Source: Verrucomicrobiia bacterium
GTDB lineage: Bacteria; Verrucomicrobiota; Verrucomicrobiia; Limisphaerales; CAIMTB01
Length of the DNA: 54,002 nucleotides
Direction of reading: 5' to 3'
Assembly: GCA_019634625.1 (NCBI GenBank)
Contig: JAHCBA010000043.1
Span: forward strand, 1 to 54,002
Made by a program: the position numbers and the translations under genes. The notes under the pieces were generated by a model that was not told the origin of the DNA, did no database searches, and was given only the letters and a program-made list of their open reading frames with translations. The first letter of the stretch is position 1, and each line of letters begins with the position of its first letter. Positions 31,525 to 39,739 of the stretch are shown one piece after another.

Positions 31525-34106
31525 CCCCGAAGCCTCCCCGTCCCATGGCCCCCGCCCAACGACGCCGACGCGCCCCTTCCAACCCGCTGCGCCTTCTCGC
31601 TCTCGATGCCGACGGCCATGTCCTCGGCCCGTTTCCCCTCACCGGCCGTCCCGAAAAGCCTACCCTGCCCGAGGTTGCCATGTCCTGGTCGAACCTCGTC
31701 GCCCGCCGCCGGCAGTGGAGCGAGGCCGGAAAAGACCTCAGCACGTCCCTCGAAGAGGCGGTCAAGATCCTCCTGTCCTTCGGCCTCTCGGACGCCCACC
31801 TCGAATCCCTGGCCCGCTGCAGGATCATCCAGGTCTGCATCCCCTGGACCGGTGAGGAGGAAGGCTGGCCCGAACGCATCCTCCCCTGGGAGTTCCTCAT
31901 CGTCCTCGCCCTCCGCGCCCGCCACCCCGGCTTCCGCAGTCCCACCGTCGTCCGCCACCTCGAAGTCCCGCACCTCCCCGACGATCCGCCCCGCACCAGC
32001 CCCACCCGCGCCCGTGCCTGGATCGCCTGCCCCGGCGATCGCGCCTACGCCGCCACCCGCGAACGGTTCCAGCAGGAGGCCGAACTCGTGCGGGAACACC
32101 TCGAATCCCCCCCCATGGAGGTGACCTTCGGCCACGAATCCTCCTCCCTGGAATGCGCCCTCCACCAGGCCTCCGAACTCGATGCCGCCCTCGTGATGCA
32201 TTTCCTCGGCGTCGTCGAAACCCGCCCGTCCGCCCGCCCGCCCCATCCTCCCAGACCCCACGTCTGGTTGCCGGAACCCGCCACCGATCGCACCCCCTCC
32301 CGTCGATCCGCCACCTCCCCGGCTTCCGACCCGCACCGCCTCCAGTCCCCACCCCCGGCGCCCGGCTGGCGCGAATTCGACGATGCCGCCACCGTCCTCG
32401 CCGGTCCCCGGAGCCGGCATCCCCGCCTGGTGACCTTCGGATTCCGGGACACCGGGCCCCGCCTGGCCGCCCTGACGGTCGCCGCCGGGGCCCACGCCGC
32501 CATCGGATTCCAGGACCAGGTCTCCAGCGAGGTCAGCGAGTCGTTCTATTGCCTCTTCTACCGGAAATGGCGGGAGACCGGCTGGGACCTCTGCCGCGCC
32601 TTCTCCGAGGCGCGCCGCGAGATCTCTTCCCAGTTGCGCGGCACCGGCATCGTCCTCTGGTCGCGGCATTCCCTCATCGGCCACGCCCCGCGGCCGGTCG
32701 CTACACCCCGTCGCGCCGGCGCCACCTCCGCCCCCCCCCAATCCGCCCCCGCCGCCCCCGCCGCCTCCGTCGCCCCCGTCGCCTCTGCCTTCTTCGTCCA
32801 GATTCCCCCCACCTCAGCCCCGCCGCCTGTTCCCCCGCCGCCGCCGATCCCCATTCCGGCGCCCGCCCAGACCGCTCCCGGGACCCTCCCCTTCCCGTCC
32901 CTCCTCACCACGGGCATCACCGTCACCGCCGTCGCCGCCCCTGCCCTCAATTACTCCGTCCTCCACAACCAGCGCGGCACCTCCCTCCTCGAAGGCCTCG
33001 ATGCCTCCGGCATGGACCCCGCCTCGGCAGCCAGCCCGGGCGGCGGAGTCGCCCCCATCCGCCTCTTCTCCACCTTCGCCCTGCGTCGCAGCCCCCTCCT
33101 CCCTCCCGATACCGCCGTCGAGGTCGAGGTCACCCTCTTCGCCGGCGACGAAGTCTGCACCTGGCGCCAGCTCGAACGCCTCGACACCCCCTCGAAAGAC
33201 ATCAGCGCCCATATCCGCGTCCCCCTGACCTCCACCCTCGCACGCACCCTCCGCGAAAGCCTCCGCACCACCGTCGAAACCAGCGTCCGCCACCTCGGCT
33301 GCCTCGTGCATCGCCAGTCCCACGCGGTAACCCTCCTCGCCATCGACGAATGGCGCGACGACGGCGTGTGCCACGTCTTCCTCCCCTCGTTCGTCATGCC
33401 GCGCGATCCCGCCGCCATCGAACTCGTCCGCCTGGCCCGTCGCTGCCTCGGCGCCCTGACCGACGATTTTTCCGCCGGCTTCGACGGCTACCAGAGCGGC
33501 CGCACCACCGCCGTGGATCTCCAGGTCCGCGCCATCTGGGCGGCCATCGTCCAGGAATGGCAGCCCGGCTACATCAACCCGCCCCCCAGCTTCTCCCGCA
33601 GCTCCCAACGCCTCCGCACCCCGTCCGCCATCCTTCGCGAACGCGCCGGCACCTGCATCGACCTGTCCCTCCTCCTCGCCGCCTGCCTCGAATACGTGGA
33701 CATCCACCCCTTCCTCGTGCTCGGCCCCGGCCATGCCTACGTCGGCTACTGCCGCGAAAACCGGCCCCACGGGGAACGCCTCATCCCCATTCAGGACTCC
33801 GAACTCGCCCCTCCTCCCAGCCAGTCCCTCGACAACCGCCAGACTCCCCAGGCCTCCCAACGCATCCCGCCCCCCTGGGTGTACGACCGCGCCTACCACC
33901 GCGCCATCGTTCGTCAACTCGACCAGGGCCGCATCGTCGCCATCGAGGCCACCGGACTCTCCCGCCCGCTTCCCTTCGAGGAAGCCTGCCGCCTCGGCGC
34001 CCGCACCCTCTGCAAACGCCTCGAGTTCGACTGCCTCATCGACGTCCCCGGCGCCCGCGCCCCGGGCCACGATGTCACCCCCCTCCCCACCGTGACCTCC
34101 GCCTGA
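31521..34106 (+). CDS. Degenerate CHAT domain fused to a DUF4011-type transglutaminase-like domain
   Basis: 861 aa from ATG 31521 (ATGA overlap). Residues about 20-400 have the CHAT layout: LPWEFLIVLAL, ARAWIACPGDRAYAATRERFQQEAELVREHL, ALVMHFLGV (H227), then LVTFGFRDTG and LAALTVAAGAHAAIGFQ. The usual HG and Cys catalytic positions appear replaced (VV after HFLG; Arg309 in FRDTG). A Pro/Ala linker (about 400-470) leads to a region like the N-terminal part of DUF4011 proteins: IDEWRDDGVCHVFLPSFVMPRDP, DGYQSG, then LRTPSAILRERAGTCIDLSLLLAACLE with Cys712, GHAYVGY with His738 and IQDSE with Asp759, a plausible transglutaminase triad. It may be a sensor/scaffold fused to a papain-like effector. 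Last gene of the operon. Confidence 0.7.
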   Translation: MTPKPPRPMAPAQRRRRAPSNPLRLLALDADGHVLGPFPLTGRPEKPTLPEVAMSWSNLVARRRQWSEAGKDLSTSLEEAVKILLSFGLSDAHLESLARCRIIQVCIPWTGEEEGWPERILPWEFLIVLALRARHPGFRSPTVVRHLEVPHLPDDPPRTSPTRARAWIACPGDRAYAATRERFQQEAELVREHLESPPMEVTFGHESSSLECALHQASELDAALVMHFLGVVETRPSARPPHPPRPHVWLPEPATDRTPSRRSATSPASDPHRLQSPPPAPGWREFDDAATVLAGPRSRHPRLVTFGFRDTGPRLAALTVAAGAHAAIGFQDQVSSEVSESFYCLFYRKWRETGWDLCRAFSEARREISSQLRGTGIVLWSRHSLIGHAPRPVATPRRAGATSAPPQSAPAAPAASVAPVASAFFVQIPPTSAPPPVPPPPPIPIPAPAQTAPGTLPFPSLLTTGITVTAVAAPALNYSVLHNQRGTSLLEGLDASGMDPASAASPGGGVAPIRLFSTFALRRSPLLPPDTAVEVEVTLFAGDEVCTWRQLERLDTPSKDISAHIRVPLTSTLARTLRESLRTTVETSVRHLGCLVHRQSHAVTLLAIDEWRDDGVCHVFLPSFVMPRDPAAIELVRLARRCLGALTDDFSAGFDGYQSGRTTAVDLQVRAIWAAIVQEWQPGYINPPPSFSRSSQRLRTPSAILRERAGTCIDLSLLLAACLEYVDIHPFLVLGPGHAYVGYCRENRPHGERLIPIQDSELAPPPSQSLDNRQTPQASQRIPPPWVYDRAYHRAIVRQLDQGRIVAIEATGLSRPLPFEEACRLGARTLCKRLEFDCLIDVPGARAPGHDVTPLPTVTSA

Positions 34107-34116
34107 TCCCCGATCC

Positions 34117-34235
34117 CCCTCCAGCCTCGCCCCGCTCGTCCCTCCGAACGTTCCAGGCGCACGATGCCTTCGGAGGGCCGAGTTCCACGAGGCCGCCCAG
34201 CCAACGCAACAAACCCCTCCAGCCTCGCCCCGCTC
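34117..34235. repeat. Partial palindromic repeat flanked by 21-bp direct repeats
   Basis: CCCTCCAGCCTCGCCCCGCTC occurs at 34117-34137 and again at 34215-34235. Between them lies a hairpin whose arms CTCGTCCCTCCGAA and TTCGGAGGGCCGAG (34135-34182) match the inner arms of the full palindromic repeats at 22011 and 39171. It lies between the convergent CHAT-fusion and recD2 genes and could double as a bidirectional transcription stop, although no T-run is present. Confidence 0.6.
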
Positions 34236-36486
34236 AGCCACCCAACGATCCCGCCCCCCGCAATCGCGCCAGCAATCCCGAATGCCGCGCCTCGACCCGG
34301 TCCTGGGCCAGCGCCCGCGCCAGCGCCTGCTTCTGCCCGATCACCACCACCAGCCGCCGCCCCCGCGTCACCGCCGTGTACACCAGGTTGCGACGCAGCA
34401 GCACGTACTGCTGCATGGCCACGGGAATCACCACCGCCGGAAACTCCGATCCCTGCGCCTTGTGAATCGTGATCGCGTACGCCAGTTCCAGCTCGTCCAG
34501 CTCCCCGAAATCGTACCGCACCTCGCGCCCGTCAAACCGCACCGTCACCTCCCGCTCCTCCGCATCGACCCGTTCGATCTGCCCGATGTCGCCGTTGAAC
34601 ACCTCCTTGTCGTAGTTGTTCTCCGTCTGCAGAACCTTGTCCCGCGGCCGGTAACGCCACCCGAACTTCTCGACCGCGGGCTCCCCGTCCCGCGCCGGAT
34701 TCAGCGCCTCCTGCAACCGGCCGTTCAGCTCCCGCACCCCCAGCGAACCCCGGTGCATCGGACACAACACCTGGATGTCCCGGATCGGATCCAACCCGAA
34801 CCGTCCCGGAATCCGCTCGCGCACCATCCTCAACAGGGTCTCCGCAATCCGGTCGCTCTCCTCCCGCTCGATGAAGTGAAAATCCGATTCCATCCCCGCC
34901 GGCACCGCCTCCGGCGGCAGCCCCTGCCGGAACCGGTGCGCCGTCGTCACAATCCGGCTCCCCGCCGCCTGCCGGAACACCTCGGTCAGCCGCGCCACCG
35001 GCACCACCCCGCTCTCGATCAGGTCCCGCAGCACGCTCCCCGGCCCCACCGACGGCAATTGATCCACGTCCCCGACCAGCAGCAGCGCTGCGTCCGGCGG
35101 CAGCGCCCGCAGCGTGTGGTGCATCAGGATCACATCCACCATCGAACACTCGTCCACCACCAGCAGGTCCGTCTCCAACGGATTCGACTCGTTCCTCCCA
35201 AACCCGCCCCCGCCCGGCTGTGCCTCCAGCAGACGATGCAGCGTCCGCGCCGGCAGACCCGACGCCTCCGACATCCGTTGCGCCGCCCGCCCCGTTGGCG
35301 CCGCCAGCAGACATCGCACCTTCTTCGCCCCCAGAATCCCCAGAATCGCCCGCACCAACGTCGTCTTCCCCACCCCCGGCCCGCCCGTCAACACCAGCAC
35401 CCGCGATCCCAACGCCCGCCCCAAGGCCTCCCGCTGGCTGGGCGCCAGCACCTCACCGGTCCGTTCCTCGTACCACCCGATCGCCTTGTCCCGGTCGATC
35501 GGCGGAAAAGGAGCCGTTCCCGACGCCAGTCGAAGCACCCGCGCCGCCACCCCCCGTTCCGCCCGCAGCAACGCCGGCAGGTACACCAGCTCCTCGTCAC
35601 CCACCGTCTCCTCCACCAAAGCCTTTCGCTCCACCGCCCCTTCCAGCGCCGCCGTCACCAGACCCTCCTCCACCCCCAGCAGAGCCATCGCCCCTTCAAC
35701 CAGCCGCCCCCGCGGCAACGCGCAGTGCCCCTGCGACGTCGCCTCCCCCAGCGTGTGATCCAATCCCGCCTCCGCCCGCGCCAGCGAATCCCGCGGTATC
35801 CCCAGCCGCTCCGCGATCCCGTCCGCCGTCCTGAACCCGATCCCCGGAATGTCCCGCGCCAGCCGATACGGATCGGACCGCACCGTCTCGATCGCCGCGT
35901 CCCCGTAGGTCCGGTGGATCCGCACCGCCCGCGCCGTGCTCACCCCATGCGCGTGCAGGAACACCATGATCTCCCGGATCGCCTTCTGCTGGCCCCACGC
36001 CTCCCGGATGGTCCGCCGCCGCTTCGGCCCGATCCCATCCACCTCCTCGAGCCGCGCCGAATTCTCCTCGATGACCTTCAGCACCCCCTCCCCAAACCGG
36101 CCCACCAGCTTCTTCGCGCACACCGGCCCCACCCCCTTGACCAGGCCGCTCCCCAGAAACCGCTCGATCCCCTCCCGCGTCGTCGGCGCCGTGCACTGCA
36201 TCCGCTCCGCCCGGAACTGGCGTCCGTAGTGCCGGTCCTGAATCCACCCCCCTTCCGCGTGCAGCCATTCCCCCGGATTCACCGCCGCCACCGTCCCCAC
36301 CACCGTCACCAAATCCCGGTGCCCCCGCGCCTGCACCTTCACCACCGCAAACCCCGTGTCCTCCTGGTGAAACGTCACCCGCTCGACCAGGCCCGACAGC
36401 GTCTCCGCCCCGGACCGTGCCGCCGCCGCCCCCTGTTTCCCGGTTCGATGCAAGTTCCCCACGGCCTCCGCCCCGATCCTAGCCAC
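34234..36486 (-). CDS. recD2: ATP-dependent RecD2-type DNA helicase
   Basis: 750 aa. The N-terminal OB-like and helix-hairpin-helix region (GSGLVKGVGPVCAKKLVGRFGEGVLKVIEE, VDGIGPKRRRTIREAW, IPGIGFRTADGIAERLGIP) is typical of RecD2. The SF1B motor has Walker A GGPGVGKTT (Lys374), Walker B VVDECSMVD (Asp445/Glu446), LVGDVDQLPSVGPGSVL and the C-terminal YAITIHKAQGSEFPAVV and RRNLVYTAVTRGRR. It is a 5'-3' helicase of organisms without RecBC, used in repair. No recB or recC lies nearby. It may be unrelated to the convergent five-gene operon. Confidence 0.95.
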   Translation of the reverse strand: MARIGAEAVGNLHRTGKQGAAAARSGAETLSGLVERVTFHQEDTGFAVVKVQARGHRDLVTVVGTVAAVNPGEWLHAEGGWIQDRHYGRQFRAERMQCTAPTTREGIERFLGSGLVKGVGPVCAKKLVGRFGEGVLKVIEENSARLEEVDGIGPKRRRTIREAWGQQKAIREIMVFLHAHGVSTARAVRIHRTYGDAAIETVRSDPYRLARDIPGIGFRTADGIAERLGIPRDSLARAEAGLDHTLGEATSQGHCALPRGRLVEGAMALLGVEEGLVTAALEGAVERKALVEETVGDEELVYLPALLRAERGVAARVLRLASGTAPFPPIDRDKAIGWYEERTGEVLAPSQREALGRALGSRVLVLTGGPGVGKTTLVRAILGILGAKKVRCLLAAPTGRAAQRMSEASGLPARTLHRLLEAQPGGGGFGRNESNPLETDLLVVDECSMVDVILMHHTLRALPPDAALLLVGDVDQLPSVGPGSVLRDLIESGVVPVARLTEVFRQAAGSRIVTTAHRFRQGLPPEAVPAGMESDFHFIEREESDRIAETLLRMVRERIPGRFGLDPIRDIQVLCPMHRGSLGVRELNGRLQEALNPARDGEPAVEKFGWRYRPRDKVLQTENNYDKEVFNGDIGQIERVDAEEREVTVRFDGREVRYDFGELDELELAYAITIHKAQGSEFPAVVIPVAMQQYVLLRRNLVYTAVTRGRRLVVVIGQKQALARALAQDRVEARHSGLLARLRGAGSLGG

Positions 36487-36534
36487 CCCTCCCCCCCGCC
36501 GTCACCACCGCCCTCAATCCCCCCCTGCTTCACC

Positions 36535-36560
36535 CTTCGGAGGGACGAGCTCCGCGAGTC
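36535..36560. repeat. Fragment of the palindromic repeat (single arm)
   Basis: A 26-bp segment, CTTCGGAGGGACGAGCTCCG followed by CGAGTC, is identical to 36965-36990 and equals the reverse complement of the inner right arm of the full repeats. Both fragments are preceded by CTTCACCC-type sequence and followed by CATC(C/T)ATCGC, so about 45 bp are related. Confidence 0.7.
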
Positions 36561-36597
36561 GGCAATCCATCGCTCCCCACCCTTTCCCCCTCCCCGC

Positions 36598-36797
36598 TAC
36601 TCGTACTCAGCCCGGAGGGCGGTACTCGTACTCGTACTCGGTCCTCGACTCGCAGGCACACCGCTTCAGCGTCGCCTCATCGCTGGCCCGATCGGTTCGA
36701 TCGTCTTCGGACCTCCCATCGCGCCTGCGAACCGGGCAGGGCGATTACGATTACGATTACGATTACGATTACGATTACGAGTACGAGTACGAGTCCT
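36598..36797. repeat. Hexamer tandem repeat (CGATTA/CGAGTA) with inverted GTACTC tract
   Basis: Six tandem CGATTA units run from 36742 to 36777 and continue as CGAGTA, CGAGTA, CGAGTC to about 36795. About 100 bp to the left, TACTCG units at 36598-36609 and 36622-36640 are the reverse complement of the CGAGTA units, so the two tracts can pair as a long hairpin. The 565-bp gap 36487-37051 between recD2 and the GH127 gene holds this, the two repeat-arm fragments and a 14-bp inverted repeat; no gene is seen. Confidence 0.8.
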
Positions 36798-36872
36798 GCT
36801 GCGAAAGACTGGGGTTCGCTGGCGGGGTGGGGACGTGGGGGCCAAAGCCTGGGTCGGACTCTGTTGGGTGTG

Positions 36873-36921
36873 CACGCTTCAGCGTGTCGGGACGGATCTG
36901 GGAGGCTCACGCTGAAGCGTG
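36873..36921. repeat. 14-bp perfect inverted repeat (CACGCTTCAGCGTG)
   Basis: CACGCTTCAGCGTG at 36873-36886 and its exact complement at 36908-36921, with pairing that extends a few bases outward (GTGTG/GTACG). A related CGCTTCAGCG segment occurs at 36662-36671. Each arm is itself partly self-complementary (CACGCT...AGCGTG). It lacks a T-run, so it looks like a REP-type element or binding site rather than a terminator. Confidence 0.65.
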
Positions 36922-36964
36922 TACGCCCAACCGTCCCTCCGACTTCACCCCCCCCACTTCACCC

Positions 36965-36990
36965 CTTCGGAGGGACGAGCTCCGCGAGTC
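36965..36990. repeat. Fragment of the palindromic repeat (single arm), second copy
   Basis: Identical over 26 bp to 36535-36560 and in the same orientation. Together with the 430 bp between them, the two fragments look like remnants of a once larger duplicated repeat array next to the 3' end of the GH127 gene. Confidence 0.7.
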
Positions 36991-37051
36991 CTCCATCTAT
37001 CGCACCCCCTCCATCCCCTGGAGGCGCGGACGTCACGACGCGAACTTTCCC

Positions 37052-39088
37052 TCAGCCAGGCAGCCCCGGAAACTCCGTCACCCGGAGATTCGTGCATCCG
37101 TAGGGAATGAGTTCGACTTCCTCGACCGGCTCGCTCGAGGCGACCCCGCCCAGCGGCACCTCCTCCGCCCACCCGTGACGCAGGCTCCATCGCGGCAGGC
37201 GTCGGGCCCGGGCCCGGGCCACCATGCCGGCGCCATCCGGTGAAAACGGGCGTTCCCCCACGGGTCGTTCCTCGAACCGCAGACTTTCCTCCGGGCGCGC
37301 TTCGTCCAGGACCAACCCGTAGTTCCAGGGTGTGGACGGGCGCACCTCGAAGTCGGCATGGGGCAGTTCCCGGTGCGGCATGCCCTCGTGAATCCGCGTC
37401 CACGTCTCCCCCATCCGCAACGCATAGACCAGCGGGCCGCGCTCCACCGACATCGCCCCGTGGTAGCGCCGGGTCACCTGGGCGGACATGGGAAAGCGCA
37501 ACTCGATGGCGGTGGTGCCACGCCAGGTTCGCGCGAGGCGATGGTAGGTCCCGGGATCCAGCCCGCGCTCCGACCCGCCCGCCACCCGCACCGTCGCCCC
37601 ACGCGTCCAGCCGGGCACCCGCAACAGCAACGGAAAGCGCACCGCGCCCTCCGTCCTCACGCTCAGGCGCAGTGTCTCCCGGAACGGATACTCCGTGTCC
37701 ACCGTCACCCGCACCGGCGTGCCGCCCACCTCCAGGCGCACCTCGCCGGGTGCGTAGGCCACCGCCGCCAGGCCGCCTTCCGGGGTCCTCATCCACAGGT
37801 GCGCCGCGAACTTCGGCCAGCCCTGGTGCATGTTGGCCGTGCAGCAGCCGTAGTGGGGCTCCAGGCCGAAGATGTTCGAGTCGTCGCCATTGGTGGTCCA
37901 CATGTGGTCGGGATTGACCGTGCACTGGACCTGGTTCGCCTGCTGGTCGTACTGGTGCGACCACATGTCGGGCGCGAAGGCCGCCGGCAGCGCGTTGAAG
38001 GCCATTCGTTCCAACCGGTCTCCGATCGCCGGGTCGCCCGTCACCGATGCCACCCACTCGAGTGAGTACAGGGCCTCCACGACGGCACACAGCTCCGTCC
38101 CCTGCGTCGGGCTCCGCCCCGCCAGGCATTCGTCACCCGTGAACATCCCGTTCGCCTGACCATGATGCCGGTCGAGCAGCGCCAGCATGCGCGCCGGAAA
38201 CGACCGGTCCTCCGGATCGCCGGACAGACGCCACGCCAGCGCGTACGCCTTCAGCGCCATCGCGGTGTTCACCACGTGCTTCTCGAACGTCCACAACCCG
38301 CGCCGCGGCGTCGGCGCCGTCACGTCCGCCCCCTCGTAGAACGCCCGATAGTCGAACCCCTGGCGCCGCAACGTGCCCGCCAGCTCCAGCAGCCAGGTCT
38401 CCCCCGTCCGTTCCCAGGCGTGGAAAACCGGGATCAATCCCTCGAACCATCGGAATCGGCCCCAGTCGAACAGCGGCCTCCGCTCCAGCGCCTCCCGGAC
38501 CGCCCGAAGATTCCGGATGACCGCCTTCAGCACCCAGTCGTCGCCCGTGGCCTCGTGGTATTGCACCAGCACCTTGTCCGCCAGGAGTATGGCCCACAGA
38601 TCGTAAGGCCGGGCCGCCGCATCGGCCGGATAGGGCGCGAACCATCCGTCCGGACGCTGGCGCGCCACAATGTGGTCCACATACCCCCGCAGGCGCGTCT
38701 GCAACGCCTCGTGGCCCAGCAGCCAGGCCAGCGGAATCGCCCCGTCCATCCAGTACGGCGCCCGTTCCCACCCCTCCGCCTGCCCGCCGAACCACTGGCT
38801 CTGCGCCACATCCGGCCAGAAGGTGTCCAGATGCCCCGTCAATCCGTCCGCCTGAATCCGCAGTTGCCGCTCCAGCCAGCCGGACGGACGAATCGATCCC
38901 AGCGGCAACGGACGCCACGCCGGTTCAATCAGTCCATCCGAAAGGGCCCGGCGCCGCCCACGGGATGATGTCGTTCCCGTCCCGTCGGCCGGGCGTGCGA
39001 CAGGAACCGCAGCCAGGGTGGCGGTCCCCGCGGAGAGTCGGGCCAGGAAGGTGCGTCGCGGCAGTTCGATGGGGTTCATGGGCGTCAT
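37052..39088 (-). CDS. Glycoside hydrolase family 127 protein (beta-L-arabinofuranosidase type)
   Basis: About 678 aa from the ATG at 39088 (39079 is an alternative; the upstream open frame is repeat sequence). A Tat-like signal, PRRTFLARLSAGTATLAAVP, indicates export. The (alpha/alpha)6 barrel shows the zinc site described for GH127: the Glu-x-Cys of QGTELCAVVEALYSLEW and the Cys-Cys of HYGCCTANMHQGWPKF. WFAPYPAD, YDLWAILLADKVLVQYHEATGD and WTFEKHVVN are also family-like. It probably removes beta-L-arabinofuranose or a related sugar from plant glycans in the periplasm. No other carbohydrate genes are adjacent. Confidence 0.88.
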   Translation of the reverse strand: MTPMNPIELPRRTFLARLSAGTATLAAVPVARPADGTGTTSSRGRRRALSDGLIEPAWRPLPLGSIRPSGWLERQLRIQADGLTGHLDTFWPDVAQSQWFGGQAEGWERAPYWMDGAIPLAWLLGHEALQTRLRGYVDHIVARQRPDGWFAPYPADAAARPYDLWAILLADKVLVQYHEATGDDWVLKAVIRNLRAVREALERRPLFDWGRFRWFEGLIPVFHAWERTGETWLLELAGTLRRQGFDYRAFYEGADVTAPTPRRGLWTFEKHVVNTAMALKAYALAWRLSGDPEDRSFPARMLALLDRHHGQANGMFTGDECLAGRSPTQGTELCAVVEALYSLEWVASVTGDPAIGDRLERMAFNALPAAFAPDMWSHQYDQQANQVQCTVNPDHMWTTNGDDSNIFGLEPHYGCCTANMHQGWPKFAAHLWMRTPEGGLAAVAYAPGEVRLEVGGTPVRVTVDTEYPFRETLRLSVRTEGAVRFPLLLRVPGWTRGATVRVAGGSERGLDPGTYHRLARTWRGTTAIELRFPMSAQVTRRYHGAMSVERGPLVYALRMGETWTRIHEGMPHRELPHADFEVRPSTPWNYGLVLDEARPEESLRFEERPVGERPFSPDGAGMVARARARRLPRWSLRHGWAEEVPLGGVASSEPVEEVELIPYGCTNLRVTEFPGLPG

Positions 39089-39170
39089 GGAACTTGGGGG
39101 AACGCCCCCCTTTTCCCGCGGGCCATCGTCCCGTGCAAGCCTTCGGGGAGCACCCGGACCCTGCATCCCG

Positions 39171-39319
39171 AAGTTGTGGGGAGAGCTGCGACCTTCGCCA
39201 GGCATCGCTTCGGAGGGCCGAGTTCCACGAGGCCGCAACGGTGTGGAGCGTTGGGTTGAGGACTCGCGGAGCTCGTCCCTCCGATTCGCTGCCTCCTCAC
39301 CCTCAACTCCGGGATGCAT
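39171..39319. repeat. Nested palindromic intergenic repeat, full copy 2
   Basis: Outer arms CTGCATCCCGAAGTTG (from 39171) and CAACTCCGGGATGCA (ending 39318). Inner arms CGGAGGGCCGAGTTCCACGA (from 39211) and GCGGAGCTCGTCCCTCCG (ending 39283). The central part is identical to copy 1 at 22094-22145. Like copy 1, it lies between divergent genes (GH127 and the porin). The rest of the 651-bp gap 39089-39739 holds the sigma-54 promoter at 39600 and no recognisable gene. Confidence 0.75.
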
Positions 39320-39599
39320 CCGTCGATGACGCCCAAGGATGTGCAGGCTTGAGCCTTGGCCCCTGGTTTGAATTGCCCACGGTGAACCATCTTCCGCACG
39401 GCCCCTCAGAACCCTTGAGCCGGCGATTGGACTCCAGCCTCCGCAAACAGGTCTCGCTGAAGGCGATGCCAAGGCGACTTCTCAGGAGTCCCGGAATCGC
39501 AGCGCCAAAGCAGCCGCACGCGGTGGCCATGGTGTGAACAGAATTCATGGCAGCGATGACGAAGTTCCATTGGATTCATGGAGGGGAGGGAGCGGCCCA

Positions 39600-39615
39600 T
39601 GGCATGACCGTTGCT
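39600..39615 (+). promoter_or_regulatory. Sigma-54 (RpoN) -24/-12 promoter for the porin-urea transporter-urease unit
   Basis: TGGCATGACCGTTGCT fits the RpoN consensus TGGCAC-N5-TTGCW at ten of eleven defined positions, with GG and GC exactly 10 bp apart. Transcription would start near 39626, giving a 5' leader of about 115 nt before the porin start. Sigma-54 control of urea uptake and urease through NtrC is well known in other bacteria. No clear NtrC enhancer palindrome was found upstream by eye. Confidence 0.7.
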
Positions 39616-39739
39616 AATGGATCGAACGGGCTGCGATCGGAAACGTGGACTTTCCTCATCAACGGGCAATCTCCTGGGCAACTCCGCTCTTGGAACACTT
39701 CTCCCGCACGTTCCCGGAGCCGCTCAATCAACCAAACTC

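Noticed and set aside
36666-36910. Minus-strand frames with Arg-Asn or Val-Ile repeats
   Set aside because: Translations of the CGATTA hexamer array in two frames.
39018-39537. Short plus-strand frames with 'WSVGLRTRGARPS' sequence, also seen at 22104
   Set aside because: This is the palindromic repeat read in frame, not a protein; it recurs only where the repeat occurs.
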